Positions 1-8,966 of a stretch of 64,000 bases of DNA are shown one piece after another; the stretch's first letter is position 1, and each line of letters starts with the position of its first letter. This stretch comes from Methanococcoides methylutens MM1 (GTDB lineage: Archaea > Halobacteriota > Methanosarcinia > Methanosarcinales > Methanosarcinaceae): assembly GCF_000970325.1 (NCBI RefSeq), contig NZ_CP009518.1, positions 1,054,001 to 1,118,000 on the forward strand, in the 5' to 3' direction. The position numbers and the translations under genes were made by a program. The notes beneath the pieces were generated by a model that saw only the letters and a program-made list of their open reading frames with translations, was not told where the DNA came from and ran no database searches.

Positions 1-359
1 AAGGAGGCAGGTTCGCGATAATTGCAACATCCATCGATGATTCCATCGCCGGTGTTGTCGGCATAAGCACAAGCGGGTATGATTCCGCTTCCCTGAGCAG
101 GGAGGATGTCGTCGATCAGGCAGCTTATGACTTCTTCATATCCATTGATCCTGACAACTATCTGGATTCAATATCACCACGTCCTTTTGTGATGATACAC
201 TCTCTCAATGATACCATCATTCCTTATGACAACGCTTTGAAGACTTTCGAGAAATCCGAAGATCCAAAAATTTTTGGAACCGTCGATGGCGAATCTCATG
301 GTTATACTGAAACGATGTATCCACATCTGAAAAGTGGTCTGGAAGATATCTTTGCCTGA
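1..359 (+). CDS. Alpha/beta hydrolase, C-terminal part
   Basis: The window opens inside this gene. Reading from base 3 gives 118 residues and a TGA stop. The C-terminal half carries an acid in 'HSLNDTIIPYD' and a His in 'DGESHGYTE', which match the Asp and His of an alpha/beta hydrolase catalytic triad in the dienelactone hydrolase or acetyl-esterase style. The nucleophile and the N-terminus lie outside the window, so substrate and localisation cannot be judged. A hairpin follows the stop by about 50 bases. The fold is a fairly confident call; the specific activity is unknown. Confidence 0.7.
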   Translation, partial: GGRFAIIATSIDDSIAGVVGISTSGYDSASLSREDVVDQAAYDFFISIDPDNYLDSISPRPFVMIHSLNDTIIPYDNALKTFEKSEDPKIFGTVDGESHGYTETMYPHLKSGLEDIFA

Positions 360-408
360 TTAACGCAAGCGGTTAATGAGTTCTATTATAGGATGCAATA
401 AGAAATTC

Positions 409-430
409 AGGCGTTCATTTGAGGACGCCT
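409..430 (+). terminator. Hairpin after hydrolase gene
   Basis: A 6-bp stem (AGGCGT/ACGCCT, loop of 10) is followed by TTCATTTTG. It sits about 50 bases after the hydrolase stop. It looks like a weak terminator or a 3' end structure. Confidence 0.45.
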
Positions 431-674
431 TCATTTTGTATATTCTTATATTTTGTACTCATAACTCATGATGGTTAAAAGAAACTAAATATGTGTCTTT
501 TCATATTTTATAATTAGAAAGCAATTCACAAAAATAGTATTTTCACAATCATTCCACTACATTGTTCTTGAAAATTCTCTTATTCAAAGCAAGAGAGTAT
601 GAATCTTCTTGTTGGAAAAGGGTAAACTGTTGTGTTCATAAATATTGTCTGTGTAATGTAATTGAGCTTACCTT
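431..674. other. AT-rich intergenic region
   Basis: No convincing gene on either strand between the hydrolase hairpin and the 3' end of the acyltransferase. The sequence is AT-rich and holds no tRNA-like or repeated element that I can see. Confidence 0.5.
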
Positions 675-1109
675 TTATTTCCAAACTCCCGTAACTGTAG
701 CACCTTCTGGAACATCTTTTAATACAATAGCACCAGCACCAATTTTTGCACCATTTCCTATTTTTATATCGCCCAAGATGCACGCAGTAGGACCAACAAA
801 AACATTGTCCCCTAATACAGTATTACAACTGCCGCCAAGACCTCTACAACCGATTGTAACATTCTGCCGGATGATACATTTTTCACCAAATTTTACATCT
901 CTATGCACAACAATCCCAATTGGGTGGTGAAAAGATGTAGATCTTGGAAATTGTGATAAATCCAAATCACAAAGAATCAATTTGAGAGATTTACATTGTA
1001 ACAAACAGATGTATATATTCTTTATTGTTGCTGTCGTAGCTCGTATCATTTTAGAAAAAGCTAACATGCGCATAATTTCCCCTTTTATTTGTCGATCTAA
1101 ATTCCCCAT
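675..1109 (-). CDS. Hexapeptide-repeat acyltransferase (serine acetyltransferase-like)
   Basis: 144 residues. The second half is a left-handed beta-helix: 'IGIVVHRDVKFGEKCIIRQ', 'TIGCRG', 'VLGDNVFVGPTACILGD' and 'IGNGAKIGAGAIVLKDVP' show the I/V-G-x4 hexapeptide periodicity. 'FHHPIGIVVHRD' resembles the His-containing active-site strand of CysE-type acetyltransferases. It is shorter than typical CysE (about 180-270 residues) and lacks the long N-terminal helical domain, so a sugar or lipid O-acetyltransferase from surface polysaccharide synthesis is as likely as a cysteine biosynthesis enzyme. The gene stands alone in AT-rich DNA unlike the following core genes, which suggests transfer. Acceptor substrate unknown. 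Confidence 0.75.
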   Translation of the reverse strand: MGNLDRQIKGEIMRMLAFSKMIRATTATIKNIYICLLQCKSLKLILCDLDLSQFPRSTSFHHPIGIVVHRDVKFGEKCIIRQNVTIGCRGLGGSCNTVLGDNVFVGPTACILGDIKIGNGAKIGAGAIVLKDVPEGATVTGVWK

Positions 1110-1366
1110 TCCTGTATTTGTAGTATCTTTAGATATATTTTCGCATTATTAATTTTTTTTGTAGGATATGCCTGACATGCTCCATAGAATTCGATGATGT
1201 TTATGGTAAATTGAGTAATCTACTAGTACAAGATTTTTCCTAAAAAACGTTTTGAAATGGGTATACATTTTGCTTATATGCATAACATACTCTTAAATAA
1301 AATAAATCAGTTCTATCATCGTTCCTGATCTGTGGAAATAACTATCAGGACCTTTGGAGCAATATT

Positions 1367-2593
1367 ATGAAAGACCGGTATGATGTGATCGTTGTAGGAG
1401 CCGGACCGGCTGGTTCGATAGCAGCAACAAATGCTGCCAGAAAAGGACTTTCCGTTCTTCTTGTTGAGAAGCGACAGGAGATAGGTGCACCTGTAAGGTG
1501 TGCCGAAGGTGTGAGTAAACTGAGGCTCCAGCAGCATATTGAACCGGATGAGAGCTGGATCTGCTCTGAGGTCAGGGGTGCACAAATCATAGCTCCTAAT
1601 GGCATTACTATTACCATGTCCGAGGAGAATGCCGGCTCTGAGGTTGGTTATGTCCTTGATCGTAAGGTCTTTGATCGTGCACTTGCAGAGCAAACTGCGG
1701 AAGCCGGTGCTGAAGTGCTTGTGAAGGCAAGGGTTACCGGATTGATCATTGAGGACGATAGTGTATGCGGTGTAAACCTGATGTATCACGGTGAAATGCA
1801 TACTATTCGTTCAAGCATTGTTATCGGTGCAGACGGGGTTGAATCCAAAGTTGGCAGGTGGGCAGGCATTGATACATCCCTGAAACCTTCACAGATCGAA
1901 ACATGTGCACAGTTCCTTGTAAGTGGTACCGGAATAGACCAGCAATTCTGTTATTTCTACATTGGAAATGAGGTTGCACCTGCGGGATACGTCTGGTTGT
2001 TCCCAAAAGGCAACGACCTTGCAAATGTTGGTATCGGCATACTCGGGAACAGGGCCGGTAGCAAGAGGCCAATAGATTTGCTAACCGAATTTGTTGAGAA
2101 GAATATTTCTGAAGGCAGGATCATTGAGCGTGTAGCAGGTGCAGTTCCTGCAAGTGGTCCCATTGAGAAGACCATTGCAAACGGGTTGATGCTTGTGGGT
2201 GACGCTGCCAGGCAGTCCGATCCTTTTACAGGAGGAGGGATCAGCAATGCGATGGATGCAGGAATGATGGCGGCAGAGGTTGCTACAAAAGCGATCGCTG
2301 CAGGTGATGTCTCCGAGAAGTTGCTTCAGGAATATGAGACATGCTGGCGTGAGAGCATTGGGAAGGATATAGGCAACAGCCTGATCGTGAAGGACACTTT
2401 CTTCAACCTGCCTGATGAGGACCTGAACTGTCTTGCTGAATCTGTTAAAGACGTGGATTTCGACAAGATGGACTTTATTGTGCTTGTATCTGCTTTGTTC
2501 AAGAGCAATAAGAAGCTTCTCTGGAACCTGAGGCCATTGTTTACCCAGAAGCTGAAGCAGAAGTTTTCTGCAAAGGGTATTTTCAGGAAATAA
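1367..2593 (+). CDS. Digeranylgeranylglycerophospholipid reductase (geranylgeranyl reductase family)
   Basis: 408-residue FAD flavoprotein that saturates the isoprenoid chains of archaeal ether lipids at the membrane. The N-terminal Rossmann motif 'VVGAGPAGS' (residues 9-17) is followed by '[16 protein letters not shown]' (about 37-52), the Cys-containing signature of archaeal geranylgeranyl reductases. The second FAD motif is '[17 protein letters not shown]' in the last third. Length is normal for the family. It is the first of a run of + strand core genes (nmd3 follows 56 bases later). The ATG is preceded by 'AGGACCTTTGGAGCAA', in which GGAG lies about 12 bases upstream. Confidence 0.93.
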   Translation: MKDRYDVIVVGAGPAGSIAATNAARKGLSVLLVEKRQEIGAPVRCAEGVSKLRLQQHIEPDESWICSEVRGAQIIAPNGITITMSEENAGSEVGYVLDRKVFDRALAEQTAEAGAEVLVKARVTGLIIEDDSVCGVNLMYHGEMHTIRSSIVIGADGVESKVGRWAGIDTSLKPSQIETCAQFLVSGTGIDQQFCYFYIGNEVAPAGYVWLFPKGNDLANVGIGILGNRAGSKRPIDLLTEFVEKNISEGRIIERVAGAVPASGPIEKTIANGLMLVGDAARQSDPFTGGGISNAMDAGMMAAEVATKAIAAGDVSEKLLQEYETCWRESIGKDIGNSLIVKDTFFNLPDEDLNCLAESVKDVDFDKMDFIVLVSALFKSNKKLLWNLRPLFTQKLKQKFSAKGIFRK

Positions 2594-2649
2594 AGTTTTT
2601 TGTGATGGACAAAAGACTAATATCCATCTACTTACCATTCACACACCTG

Positions 2650-3711
2650 ATGAGCCTTACATTATGCCCGAAATGCGGGGCAGAGACCAAAAGACTCTAC
2701 AAAAACGTTTGTAGGAAATGCTTTTTAGAAAATTTTACATTAGCTGTGCTTCCGCTTGTTCTCCATGCAAGGATATGTTCCAGGTGCAACGCACGTTTTG
2801 ACCGCAATAAATGGCGGGACGAAGGAGACCTTGAGGATATTGTGATCAGGACCGTTGAAGATGAACTCTTTGTCCACGAAGAAGCCGATGATGTTGATAT
2901 CGTCATGGAACCACGGGAGCTGACTCCACACCTATACAAAGTTAAAGTAGAGATCGATGCCATGGTCGAGGGAGAACCATTGCATCAGGAACTTGTAACA
3001 GAGGTCCGCATAATACGTGAGGCGTGTGACAGGTGCAGTCGTATGTCAGGCGGATACTTTGAGGCTATCCTGCAGATAAGGGCAGCTAACAGGATGGTGA
3101 CTCCTGAAGAGATCGATGCTTGCAAACTTATCTGTGCCGACATGGTGGAAAAATTATGGAAAAAAGGGGGCCGGTTTGCTTTTATTACTGATTGTATCGA
3201 CTCAAAGGACGGAGCCGATATCTACCTTGGTTCTGCAAACGCAGGGCGGCAGATCTGCAAGGCCGTTGTCTCGGAAATTGGTGGCACCTTTTCAGAGTCT
3301 CCTACTCTTTATGGTCATAAGGACGGAAAGGACCTTTACAGGATCACTTTCTCTATGAGACTTCCTGAGTTCATGCCCGGTGATATCATTCTCTATAAAG
3401 GCAGTGTCATAGAGATCCGCAACTCCGGGAAGAATTCCAAAGGAATCTACCTTGCAACCGGTGCCAGGTTCCTTGTAGAGACCGAGAAACTGGATGGTGC
3501 TATACGCATAGCCAACAGGGATGATGCAGTTGGTGCTGTTCTTGTAGCTGTGGAAGGCGATGACATCATGGTGCTGGACCCAACCACCTACCAGACGATA
3601 ACGCTAAAGAAACCCATGTTCTTCTCATCTGAAGCCGGTGATGAGATCCCGGTAATAAGTACCGAGCAGGGACTTTTTGCCCTGCCGGAGGACAGTGCAC
3701 ACAGGTTATAA
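2650..3711 (+). CDS. NMD3-family ribosomal export/60S-binding protein homologue
   Basis: Archaeal NMD3 homologue (353 residues from this start), a zinc-binding protein related to the eukaryotic 60S subunit export adaptor and thought to act in large-subunit maturation. Cys pairs occur in the N-terminus: 'CPKCGAE', 'CRKC', 'CSRCNARFDRNKW' and 'CDRCSRMSGGYF'. The reading frame is open further up (a GTG near 2602), but homologues begin directly at the first zinc finger, so ATG 2650 is preferred. No clear Shine-Dalgarno precedes it. The stop overlaps the ribosome binding site of the ATP-grasp gene that follows. Confidence 0.88.
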   Translation: MSLTLCPKCGAETKRLYKNVCRKCFLENFTLAVLPLVLHARICSRCNARFDRNKWRDEGDLEDIVIRTVEDELFVHEEADDVDIVMEPRELTPHLYKVKVEIDAMVEGEPLHQELVTEVRIIREACDRCSRMSGGYFEAILQIRAANRMVTPEEIDACKLICADMVEKLWKKGGRFAFITDCIDSKDGADIYLGSANAGRQICKAVVSEIGGTFSESPTLYGHKDGKDLYRITFSMRLPEFMPGDIILYKGSVIEIRNSGKNSKGIYLATGARFLVETEKLDGAIRIANRDDAVGAVLVAVEGDDIMVLDPTTYQTITLKKPMFFSSEAGDEIPVISTEQGLFALPEDSAHRL

Positions 3712-3716
3712 GGAGG
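3710..3716 (+). promoter_or_regulatory. Strong ribosome binding site that points to a CTG start
   Basis: AAGGAGG overlaps the nmd3 TAA. The only plausible initiator at proper spacing is CTG at 3725 (8 bases away). No ATG, GTG or TTG lies in frame between this site and the first beta strand of the ATP-grasp protein. Confidence 0.6.
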
Positions 3717-3724
3717 CCACACTT

Positions 3725-4876
3725 CTGGAGAACGTTCTTGTTTTGGGATACAGTAGCAGGAACATAGCCTGTTCGGCCACCCGGGCCGGTTATAATGTCT
3801 ATGCCATCGATGCTTTCTGTGACATGGACCTGAAGGAAAACACGGTTGACTGCCAGTCTCTTCTTACAGATGAGGATATCGATATCAAGGATATAGACAG
3901 GAAGACCATCCTGAAACTGATCGATAACTTTGATGTCTATCCTGATGCCATCGTTCTTGGTTCCGGTTTTGAGGAGCTTGATCTTAGCGATCAGTCCTGC
4001 AGGATACTGAACAATAGTCCTGATGTTATGAAGAAGGCTTCTGACAAATCATCGCTTGCAAAAGAACTCGAATCTCTGGGAATCCCTCATCCTGTTTCAG
4101 TTAATGTGGATGAAGCTGCTGAGATCGGCTACCCCTTGATGGTAAAGCCAAAATGTGCAGGAGGAGGTCGTTTGAACAGGGTTGCATATAATGAGGATGA
4201 TCTGAATGCTATTCTTGAAGAGCTACCTGAGGTCGATCCGACATTGTCTTCCGCGGATATCATGGTACAGGAATTCCTTTACGGTTTCCCTGCAAGTGTA
4301 TCGCTGATAGCTGACGGTTCCAGTGCAGTTCCTATCGCAGCCAATGAGCAGCTCATCGGAATTCCCTGGTTGTCAGGCCTGCCTTTTGCTTATTGCGGGA
4401 ATATAACTCCCTACAGGACACCTTATACTGAACAGATGTATGAGATATCCGAAAGGATAGCATCCGAGTTCGGTCTTGTTGGTTCCAACGGAGTGGATTT
4501 CCTTCTTACTGATTCAGGCCCTGTGGTGATCGAAGTTAATGCCAGGTTGCAGGGCAGTCTGGACAGTGTAGAAATGGCTACCGGCCTGAACCTCTTTGAT
4601 CTCCATGTGAAGGCCTTTGGAGGTATCCTTCCGGAAAATGTCCCGGAGATCGATCAGTATGCCATCAGGGCAGTGGTATATGCAGACAATGAAATAACTG
4701 TGGATAGCTCCTTTTATGAAAAGATGGATGGTGAGCCAATTGCTGATATTCCTGAAGGGGGATATCAGGCGCTACCGGATGATCCGATCACTTCAGTGCT
4801 GGCGACCGGAAAGACCCGGGAAGATGTAATAGAAAAGGTGATCAATGTAACTCGCAAGATAAGGGAACTGCATTGA
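3725..4876 (+). CDS. ATP-grasp carboligase-like enzyme (COG2232 type)
   Basis: ATP-grasp enzyme of about 383 residues. It opens with a pre-ATP-grasp Rossmann strand 'VLVLGYSSRNIACSA'. The ATP-grasp core follows: 'YPLMVKPKCAGGGR' (phosphate-binding Lys and Gly loop) and 'VVIEVNARLQGSLD' (the E-x-N metal-binding motif). It resembles the archaeal COG2232 predicted carboligases related to biotin carboxylase; the substrate is unknown. It is translationally coupled to nmd3, with the ribosome binding site overlapping the nmd3 stop. I place the start at CTG 3725; a TTG at 3677 is in frame but would lie inside nmd3 and 16 residues upstream of the conserved fold. Confidence 0.8.
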   Translation: MENVLVLGYSSRNIACSATRAGYNVYAIDAFCDMDLKENTVDCQSLLTDEDIDIKDIDRKTILKLIDNFDVYPDAIVLGSGFEELDLSDQSCRILNNSPDVMKKASDKSSLAKELESLGIPHPVSVNVDEAAEIGYPLMVKPKCAGGGRLNRVAYNEDDLNAILEELPEVDPTLSSADIMVQEFLYGFPASVSLIADGSSAVPIAANEQLIGIPWLSGLPFAYCGNITPYRTPYTEQMYEISERIASEFGLVGSNGVDFLLTDSGPVVIEVNARLQGSLDSVEMATGLNLFDLHVKAFGGILPENVPEIDQYAIRAVVYADNEITVDSSFYEKMDGEPIADIPEGGYQALPDDPITSVLATGKTREDVIEKVINVTRKIRELH

Positions 4877-4888
4877 CCTCTACGAAAG

Positions 4889-4900
4889 GCTCTCGAGAGC
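4889..4900. repeat. 12-bp perfect palindrome after the ATP-grasp gene
   Basis: GCTCTCGAGAGC begins 13 bases after the ATP-grasp stop. It may be a 3' hairpin end or a protein site. Confidence 0.4.
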
Positions 4901-4972
4901 TCTCTGTGGATTAGCTATAAATAATAAAATACACAAGAGTCCTACTCCTAATATAATATCTATTTATACGAT

Positions 4973-5040
4973 CTACTTACAAACACTACCTACTTACAAA
5001 CACTACCTACTTACAAACAGTATCTAATTATAAACACTAT
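4973..5040. repeat. Four tandem 17-bp repeats in front of tfe
   Basis: The unit CTACTTACAAACACTAC occurs twice exactly (4973-4989, 4990-5006), then with 2 changes (5007-5023) and with about 3 changes (5024-5040). The array ends 11 bases before the tfe ribosome binding site, so it lies in the promoter or 5' leader of tfe. Confidence 0.95.
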
Positions 5041-5060
5041 CTTACTTGCAAGGTGATATA

Positions 5061-5558
5061 TTGACAGATTTAAATGATCCAGTCGTCCGGGGATATCTTA
5101 TACAATTGATGGGTGAAGAGGGGCTTGAGATGATAGAGAAGATGCCTGAGGGCGAGGTCACTGACGAGCAGATCGCCGAAGCTACCGGTGTCATGCTCAA
5201 CATTGTCAGAAGGACGCTTTTCATCATGAACGAGAACAAGCTCGCTATCTGCAGGAGGGAGCGCGATTCAAGCAGCGGATGGCTGACCTACCTGTGGCAG
5301 CTGGATCTCAGTGATATCGAATCACATCTTGCAAAGGAAAAAAAGAAGCTTGTAAAGAATCTCCAGATGCGTCTTGATTTCGAAGAAGATAATGTGTTCT
5401 ATACATGTCCTGAAGGCTGTGTTAGATTTGAGTTCAACGATGCCAGCGAATGTGAGTTCCTCTGTCCTGTATGTGGTGAGGACCTTATGTTCGAGGACAA
5501 TTCTCTGATGGTGGATAATCTCACCAAACGTCTTGATGAGCTAAAAGCAAACAATTGA
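5061..5558 (+). CDS. tfe: Transcription factor E (TFE alpha subunit)
   Basis: Archaeal counterpart of TFIIE-alpha, a basal factor that helps RNA polymerase open promoters. The 165 residues hold an N-terminal winged helix ('DEQIAEATGVMLNIVRRTL') and a C-terminal zinc ribbon ('YTCPEGCVRFEF' then 'CEFLCPVCGEDL'), the normal domain order. I choose TTG 5061 because AGGTGAT lies 4-10 bases before it; a TTG at 5046 is in frame but has no site and sits against the repeat array. Its stop overlaps the next gene. Confidence 0.92.
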   Translation: MTDLNDPVVRGYLIQLMGEEGLEMIEKMPEGEVTDEQIAEATGVMLNIVRRTLFIMNENKLAICRRERDSSSGWLTYLWQLDLSDIESHLAKEKKKLVKNLQMRLDFEEDNVFYTCPEGCVRFEFNDASECEFLCPVCGEDLMFEDNSLMVDNLTKRLDELKANN

Positions 5559-5560
5559 AC

Positions 5561-6067
5561 ATGATAACAACTTCCGATGCCCTGAAATTGCTTAAGGAAG
5601 CAGGTTGTGCGGCCAACGTAATAAGGCATTGTCAGGTAGTTTCACAGATCGCTGTGGAGATAGCTGTTGCACAAAGGGATTCCGGGAAGGACGTTGATCT
5701 TGAAATTGTAGAGCTGGGTGCACTTTTCCATGATATTGGCAGGTCCCGTACTCATGGAATAAGGCATGCAATTGAAGGTGTATCGGTTGCAGAAGAGCTT
5801 GGGTTGGACCCCCGGCTTGTATTAATTATAAGAAATCATATCGGAGCAGGAATAAGTCGGCAGGAGGCCTTACTTCTTGGTCTGCCTGAGGACGATTATC
5901 TTCCTGTCAGCATTGAAGAGAAGATCGTATGTCATGCTGACAACCTTGTAATGGGGGAAGAAAGAGTGAATATTTCAAAGTGCATTCAAAGGATGAAGGA
6001 CAGGGGTATGAGCGATGAGGCCATAGCCAGGGTCCGGGATCTCGCGGATGAAGTAGGTATCGTTTGA
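5561..6067 (+). CDS. HD-domain phosphohydrolase-like protein (TIGR00295 type)
   Basis: 168 residues with the HD metal-binding signature 'GALFHDIGRSRTHGIRH' around residues 50-67 and a downstream His in 'IIRNHIGAG'. It matches the archaeal small HDIG family (TIGR00295), presumed to hydrolyse nucleotides or phosphoesters; the substrate is not known. ATG 5561 or TTG 5555 can start it. The TTG would give a TTGA overlap with the tfe stop, so the two genes are translationally coupled. Confidence 0.85.
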   Translation: MITTSDALKLLKEAGCAANVIRHCQVVSQIAVEIAVAQRDSGKDVDLEIVELGALFHDIGRSRTHGIRHAIEGVSVAEELGLDPRLVLIIRNHIGAGISRQEALLLGLPEDDYLPVSIEEKIVCHADNLVMGEERVNISKCIQRMKDRGMSDEAIARVRDLADEVGIV

Positions 6068-6104
6068 TCTCTATGTTGCTATTTCAAAGATCACCATGGA
6101 TAAA

Positions 6105-6114
6105 TTTATATATT
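6105..6114 (+). promoter_or_regulatory. TATA box of psmB
   Basis: TTTATATATT, an archaeal box A, lies about 90 bases before the psmB ATG. A start about 25 bases downstream would give a leader of roughly 65 bases. Confidence 0.5.
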
Positions 6115-6200
6115 AAAATCACTAAACAGATGTTGTATTGCGGGAAGCAAACACATTTTTACCTATTGATTTTCTCGTTTTTTACTATGAGGTATAATTA

Positions 6201-6833
6201 ATGGATAATGATAAGCATTTAAAAGGCACAACTACTGTAGGTATAGTGTGCTCTGATGGAGTAGTCCTTGCTACTGAACAGAGAGCAACTATGGGCAACT
6301 TTATCGCAAGCAAGACTGCAAAGAAGATCTACCAGATCGATGATCTTGTGGGAATGACCACAGCAGGTTCTGTAGGCGATGCACAGCAGATCGTACGTGT
6401 CATTAGTGTAGAATCCAAACTTTTCAAGATGAGGAGGCAGGAGTCTGTTACGATCAAAGGTATTGCAACACTTCTCTCCAACCTGTTAAGTGGTCAGAGA
6501 TATTATCCACTTATGGTTCAGTTACTCATAGGCGGATTTGACAAGAACGGACCTGCAGTCTATTCACTGGATGCTCTTGGTGGAAAGATCGAAGAGACCA
6601 AGGCGGTTGCAACAGGTTCAGGTTCTCCGATGGCCTATGGTGTCCTTGAGGACCGTTACAAAGATGACATGACCGTAGGAGAAGGAGTTGACCTTGCAAT
6701 ACGCGCTCTTCACAATGCAATGAAGAGAGATTCCGCTTCCGGTGAAGGTATTGATGTCGTTGTGATCACAAAGGACAAATATGAAAGACTTGATCAGGAA
6801 GAGGTAAAAAAGAAACGTGAAACCCTAAACTGA
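6201..6833 (+). CDS. psmB: 20S proteasome beta subunit
   Basis: 210 residues forming the catalytic ring of the archaeal proteasome. A 9-residue propeptide (MDNDKHLKG) precedes the nucleophile Thr10 in 'KGTTTVGIV', which is exposed by autocleavage. '[16 protein letters not shown]' contributes the active-site Lys, and '[13 protein letters not shown]' and '[14 protein letters not shown]' complete the N-terminal nucleophile hydrolase fold. Length and processing site fit archaeal PsmB. A hairpin and several T-runs separate it from fttA. Confidence 0.96.
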   Translation: MDNDKHLKGTTTVGIVCSDGVVLATEQRATMGNFIASKTAKKIYQIDDLVGMTTAGSVGDAQQIVRVISVESKLFKMRRQESVTIKGIATLLSNLLSGQRYYPLMVQLLIGGFDKNGPAVYSLDALGGKIEETKAVATGSGSPMAYGVLEDRYKDDMTVGEGVDLAIRALHNAMKRDSASGEGIDVVVITKDKYERLDQEEVKKKRETLN

Positions 6834-6840
6834 TCCTATG

Positions 6841-6872
6841 AAGATCATGCCCTCTTTTAGGGTTTTGATCTT
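6841..6872 (+). terminator. Hairpin terminator after psmB
   Basis: Two-part stem (AAGATCA/TGATCTT outside, CCCT/AGGG inside) starting 7 bases after the psmB stop. Confidence 0.6.
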
Positions 6873-6883
6873 ATCTTACCACA

Positions 6884-6918
6884 TTTTTTTAAAAAATTTA
6901 ACATTTTTTGACTTTTTT
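6884..6918 (+). promoter_or_regulatory. Three T-runs between psmB and fttA
   Basis: Runs of T7, T6 and T6 separated by A-rich sequence. U-tracts are the known substrate at which FttA and archaeal RNA polymerase end transcription, and here they lie just before fttA itself. The AT-rich stretch may also contain the fttA promoter. Confidence 0.45.
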
Positions 6919-6937
6919 CAAATAGGAAGGCTGTTTA

Positions 6938-8848
6938 ATGGCAATAGAAGATGTACTATCTGACCTAAAAAAGAAAATAGAAGAGAAGGTCCCTGATGGA
7001 ACTACTATTACAAGTGTTGAGTTCGAGGGGCCCCAGCTTGTTGTTTATACCGAGGATCCGAAACAATTTGCAGACAATGGTCATGTTGTAAGGAACCTTG
7101 CAAAAGCTCTTCGGACAAGGATAGTCGTTCGTCCGGACCCAAAGGTGTTAGTTCCCCCTGAGGAAGCTATTGATAAGATAAAAGATACCGTTCCAAAAGA
7201 TTCTGTTCTCTCTAATTTTCACTTTGATCCTGATGTTGGCGAAGTGGTCATTGAAGCGGAAAAACCCGGACTTGTGATAGGCAAGCATGGGGAAACACTT
7301 CGCGAGATCACAAAGAAGATCGGCTGGACACCAAAGGTTGTCCGCACACCGCCTATCAAATCCCGTACCGTCAATAACATCAGGGAGTTCATGCGAACCA
7401 ACCACAAGGAGCGCAAAGACATCCTTAAGACCGTCGGACGTAATATTCACCGGGAATGCACCTCCAAGGACAAGTGGGTAAGGGTCACATCTCTTGGTGG
7501 ATGTAAAGAGGTCGGAAGAAGCTGCTTCCTTCTATCAACACCCGAATCAAAGGTAATGATCGATTGTGGAGTGAACGTCGGTTCTGACGACAATATGACT
7601 CCATATCTCTATCTGCCTGAAGCTCAGCCATTTAACCAGATCGATGCCGTGGTACTGACACACGCTCACCTTGACCATCAGGGACTTGTGCCTCTTCTTT
7701 ACAAATATGGTTATGAAGGTCCGATCTATTGTACATCGCCTACAAGGGACATGATGACACTCTTGCAGCTTGACTATATCGATGTTGCTGCAAAGGATGG
7801 TAAGAGGATACCTTACGAGTCTGCAGATGTTCGTGAAGGCCTCAAACATACTATTGCACTTGATTTTGAAGAAGTTACAGACATCGCACCTGACATAAAG
7901 CTTACATTCCACAATGCAGGCCACATCATTGGTTCTGCAATATCACACTTCCATATTGGTGACGGACTTCACAATGTTGTCATAACCGGTGACTATAAGT
8001 ACGGTCCTACAAGGCTCTTTGACCCTGCTGTCAATAAGTTCCCACGTGTTGAGACCGTCATAACCGAGTCGACATATGGTGCTTCCAGTGCAACACAGCC
8101 ATCCCTTAAGGAAGCTGAGAAGAACCTCCAGCAGATCGTCAAGAAGACAATTGCCAACAATGGTATCGTACTTATCCCTGCGTTCGCTGTGGGAAGAAGT
8201 CAGGAAGTAATGATCGTACTTGAGGATGCGATCAGGAAAGGCATAATTGATGACATCCCGGTATACCTTGATGGTATGATATGGGAAGCTACAGCCATAC
8301 ATGCAACCTATCCGGAGTACCTGAACAATAACCTCAGAAAGCTCATCTTCCAGAAGGGCCAGAACCCATTCCTTGCGGAATGCTTCAAGCCGGTAGATTC
8401 CAATGACCTGCGAAAGAAGATCATCAATGATCCACATCCATGTGTTATCCTTTCAACCTCCGGTATGATGAATGCAGGTCCGGTCATGGAATACTTCAAG
8501 GCATTTGCACCTGACCCTAACAATACTCTCGTGTTTGTTGGTTACCAGGCAGATGGTACCCTTGGAAGACGTATCCAGAAAGGCTGGAAAGAGATCCCGC
8601 TCTCAACCAGGAACGGAACTGATGTCGTCCAGATGAATATGGGTGTTGAAGTTGTCGATGGTTTCTCAGGACACTCCGACAGGAAACAGCTGATGGACTT
8701 CTTTAAGAAGATGAGGCCACAGCCGGAACGTGTCTTCACAGAGCATGGTGATGAACGCTCCTGCATCGATCTTGCAAGTTCACTGCATAAGAAATACCGT
8801 CTTGAGACAAGGGCACTTACAAACCTTGAGACTGTAAGACTTGTTTAA
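6938..8848 (+). CDS. fttA: aCPSF1/FttA: KH-domain beta-CASP ribonuclease and transcription termination factor
   Basis: 636-residue archaeal homologue of CPSF73, a 5'-3' exo/endoribonuclease that terminates transcription at U-rich 3' ends. Domain order is N-terminal KH-like domains with the GxxG loop in '[15 protein letters not shown]' (about 109-123), then a metallo-beta-lactamase domain with '[10 protein letters not shown]' near 240, further metal ligands 'NAGHIIGSA' and 'VITGDYKYG', then a beta-CASP domain and the C-terminal His in '[11 protein letters not shown]'. Length is standard. ATG is preceded by AGGAAGG. The strong nested hairpin downstream may form its 3' end. Confidence 0.95.
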   Translation: MAIEDVLSDLKKKIEEKVPDGTTITSVEFEGPQLVVYTEDPKQFADNGHVVRNLAKALRTRIVVRPDPKVLVPPEEAIDKIKDTVPKDSVLSNFHFDPDVGEVVIEAEKPGLVIGKHGETLREITKKIGWTPKVVRTPPIKSRTVNNIREFMRTNHKERKDILKTVGRNIHRECTSKDKWVRVTSLGGCKEVGRSCFLLSTPESKVMIDCGVNVGSDDNMTPYLYLPEAQPFNQIDAVVLTHAHLDHQGLVPLLYKYGYEGPIYCTSPTRDMMTLLQLDYIDVAAKDGKRIPYESADVREGLKHTIALDFEEVTDIAPDIKLTFHNAGHIIGSAISHFHIGDGLHNVVITGDYKYGPTRLFDPAVNKFPRVETVITESTYGASSATQPSLKEAEKNLQQIVKKTIANNGIVLIPAFAVGRSQEVMIVLEDAIRKGIIDDIPVYLDGMIWEATAIHATYPEYLNNNLRKLIFQKGQNPFLAECFKPVDSNDLRKKIINDPHPCVILSTSGMMNAGPVMEYFKAFAPDPNNTLVFVGYQADGTLGRRIQKGWKEIPLSTRNGTDVVQMNMGVEVVDGFSGHSDRKQLMDFFKKMRPQPERVFTEHGDERSCIDLASSLHKKYRLETRALTNLETVRLV

Positions 8849-8873
8849 AAGCGGTTATTATCAAAGAATTAGT

Positions 8874-8962
8874 GTGGGATAAGCTGTGAAGGTATCTGCC
8901 ATGGTCACCTTCTTAGGGACCATGTCAGGGATTCGATAACGTTATCTCACAAACTACTTTTT
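8874..8962 (+). terminator. Nested hairpins and T-run between fttA and the HAD gene
   Basis: An outer stem (8874-8882 with 8942-8950, 8 of 9 paired) encloses a perfect 7-bp stem (CATGGTC 8900-8906 / GACCATG 8918-8924). A competing 6-bp stem (GAAGGT 8888-8893 / ACCTTC 8907-8912) shares its strands. T6 follows at 8957-8962. It may be a terminator shared by the converging genes or a small structured RNA. Confidence 0.5.
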
Positions 8963-8966
8963 TAAC

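Noticed and set aside
1316-1801. 161-codon - strand frame
   Set aside because: Fully opposite the lipid reductase and without any family features or ribosome binding site.
4973-5040. CRISPR array
   Set aside because: The 17-bp units are directly adjacent with no spacers, and no cas genes are near.
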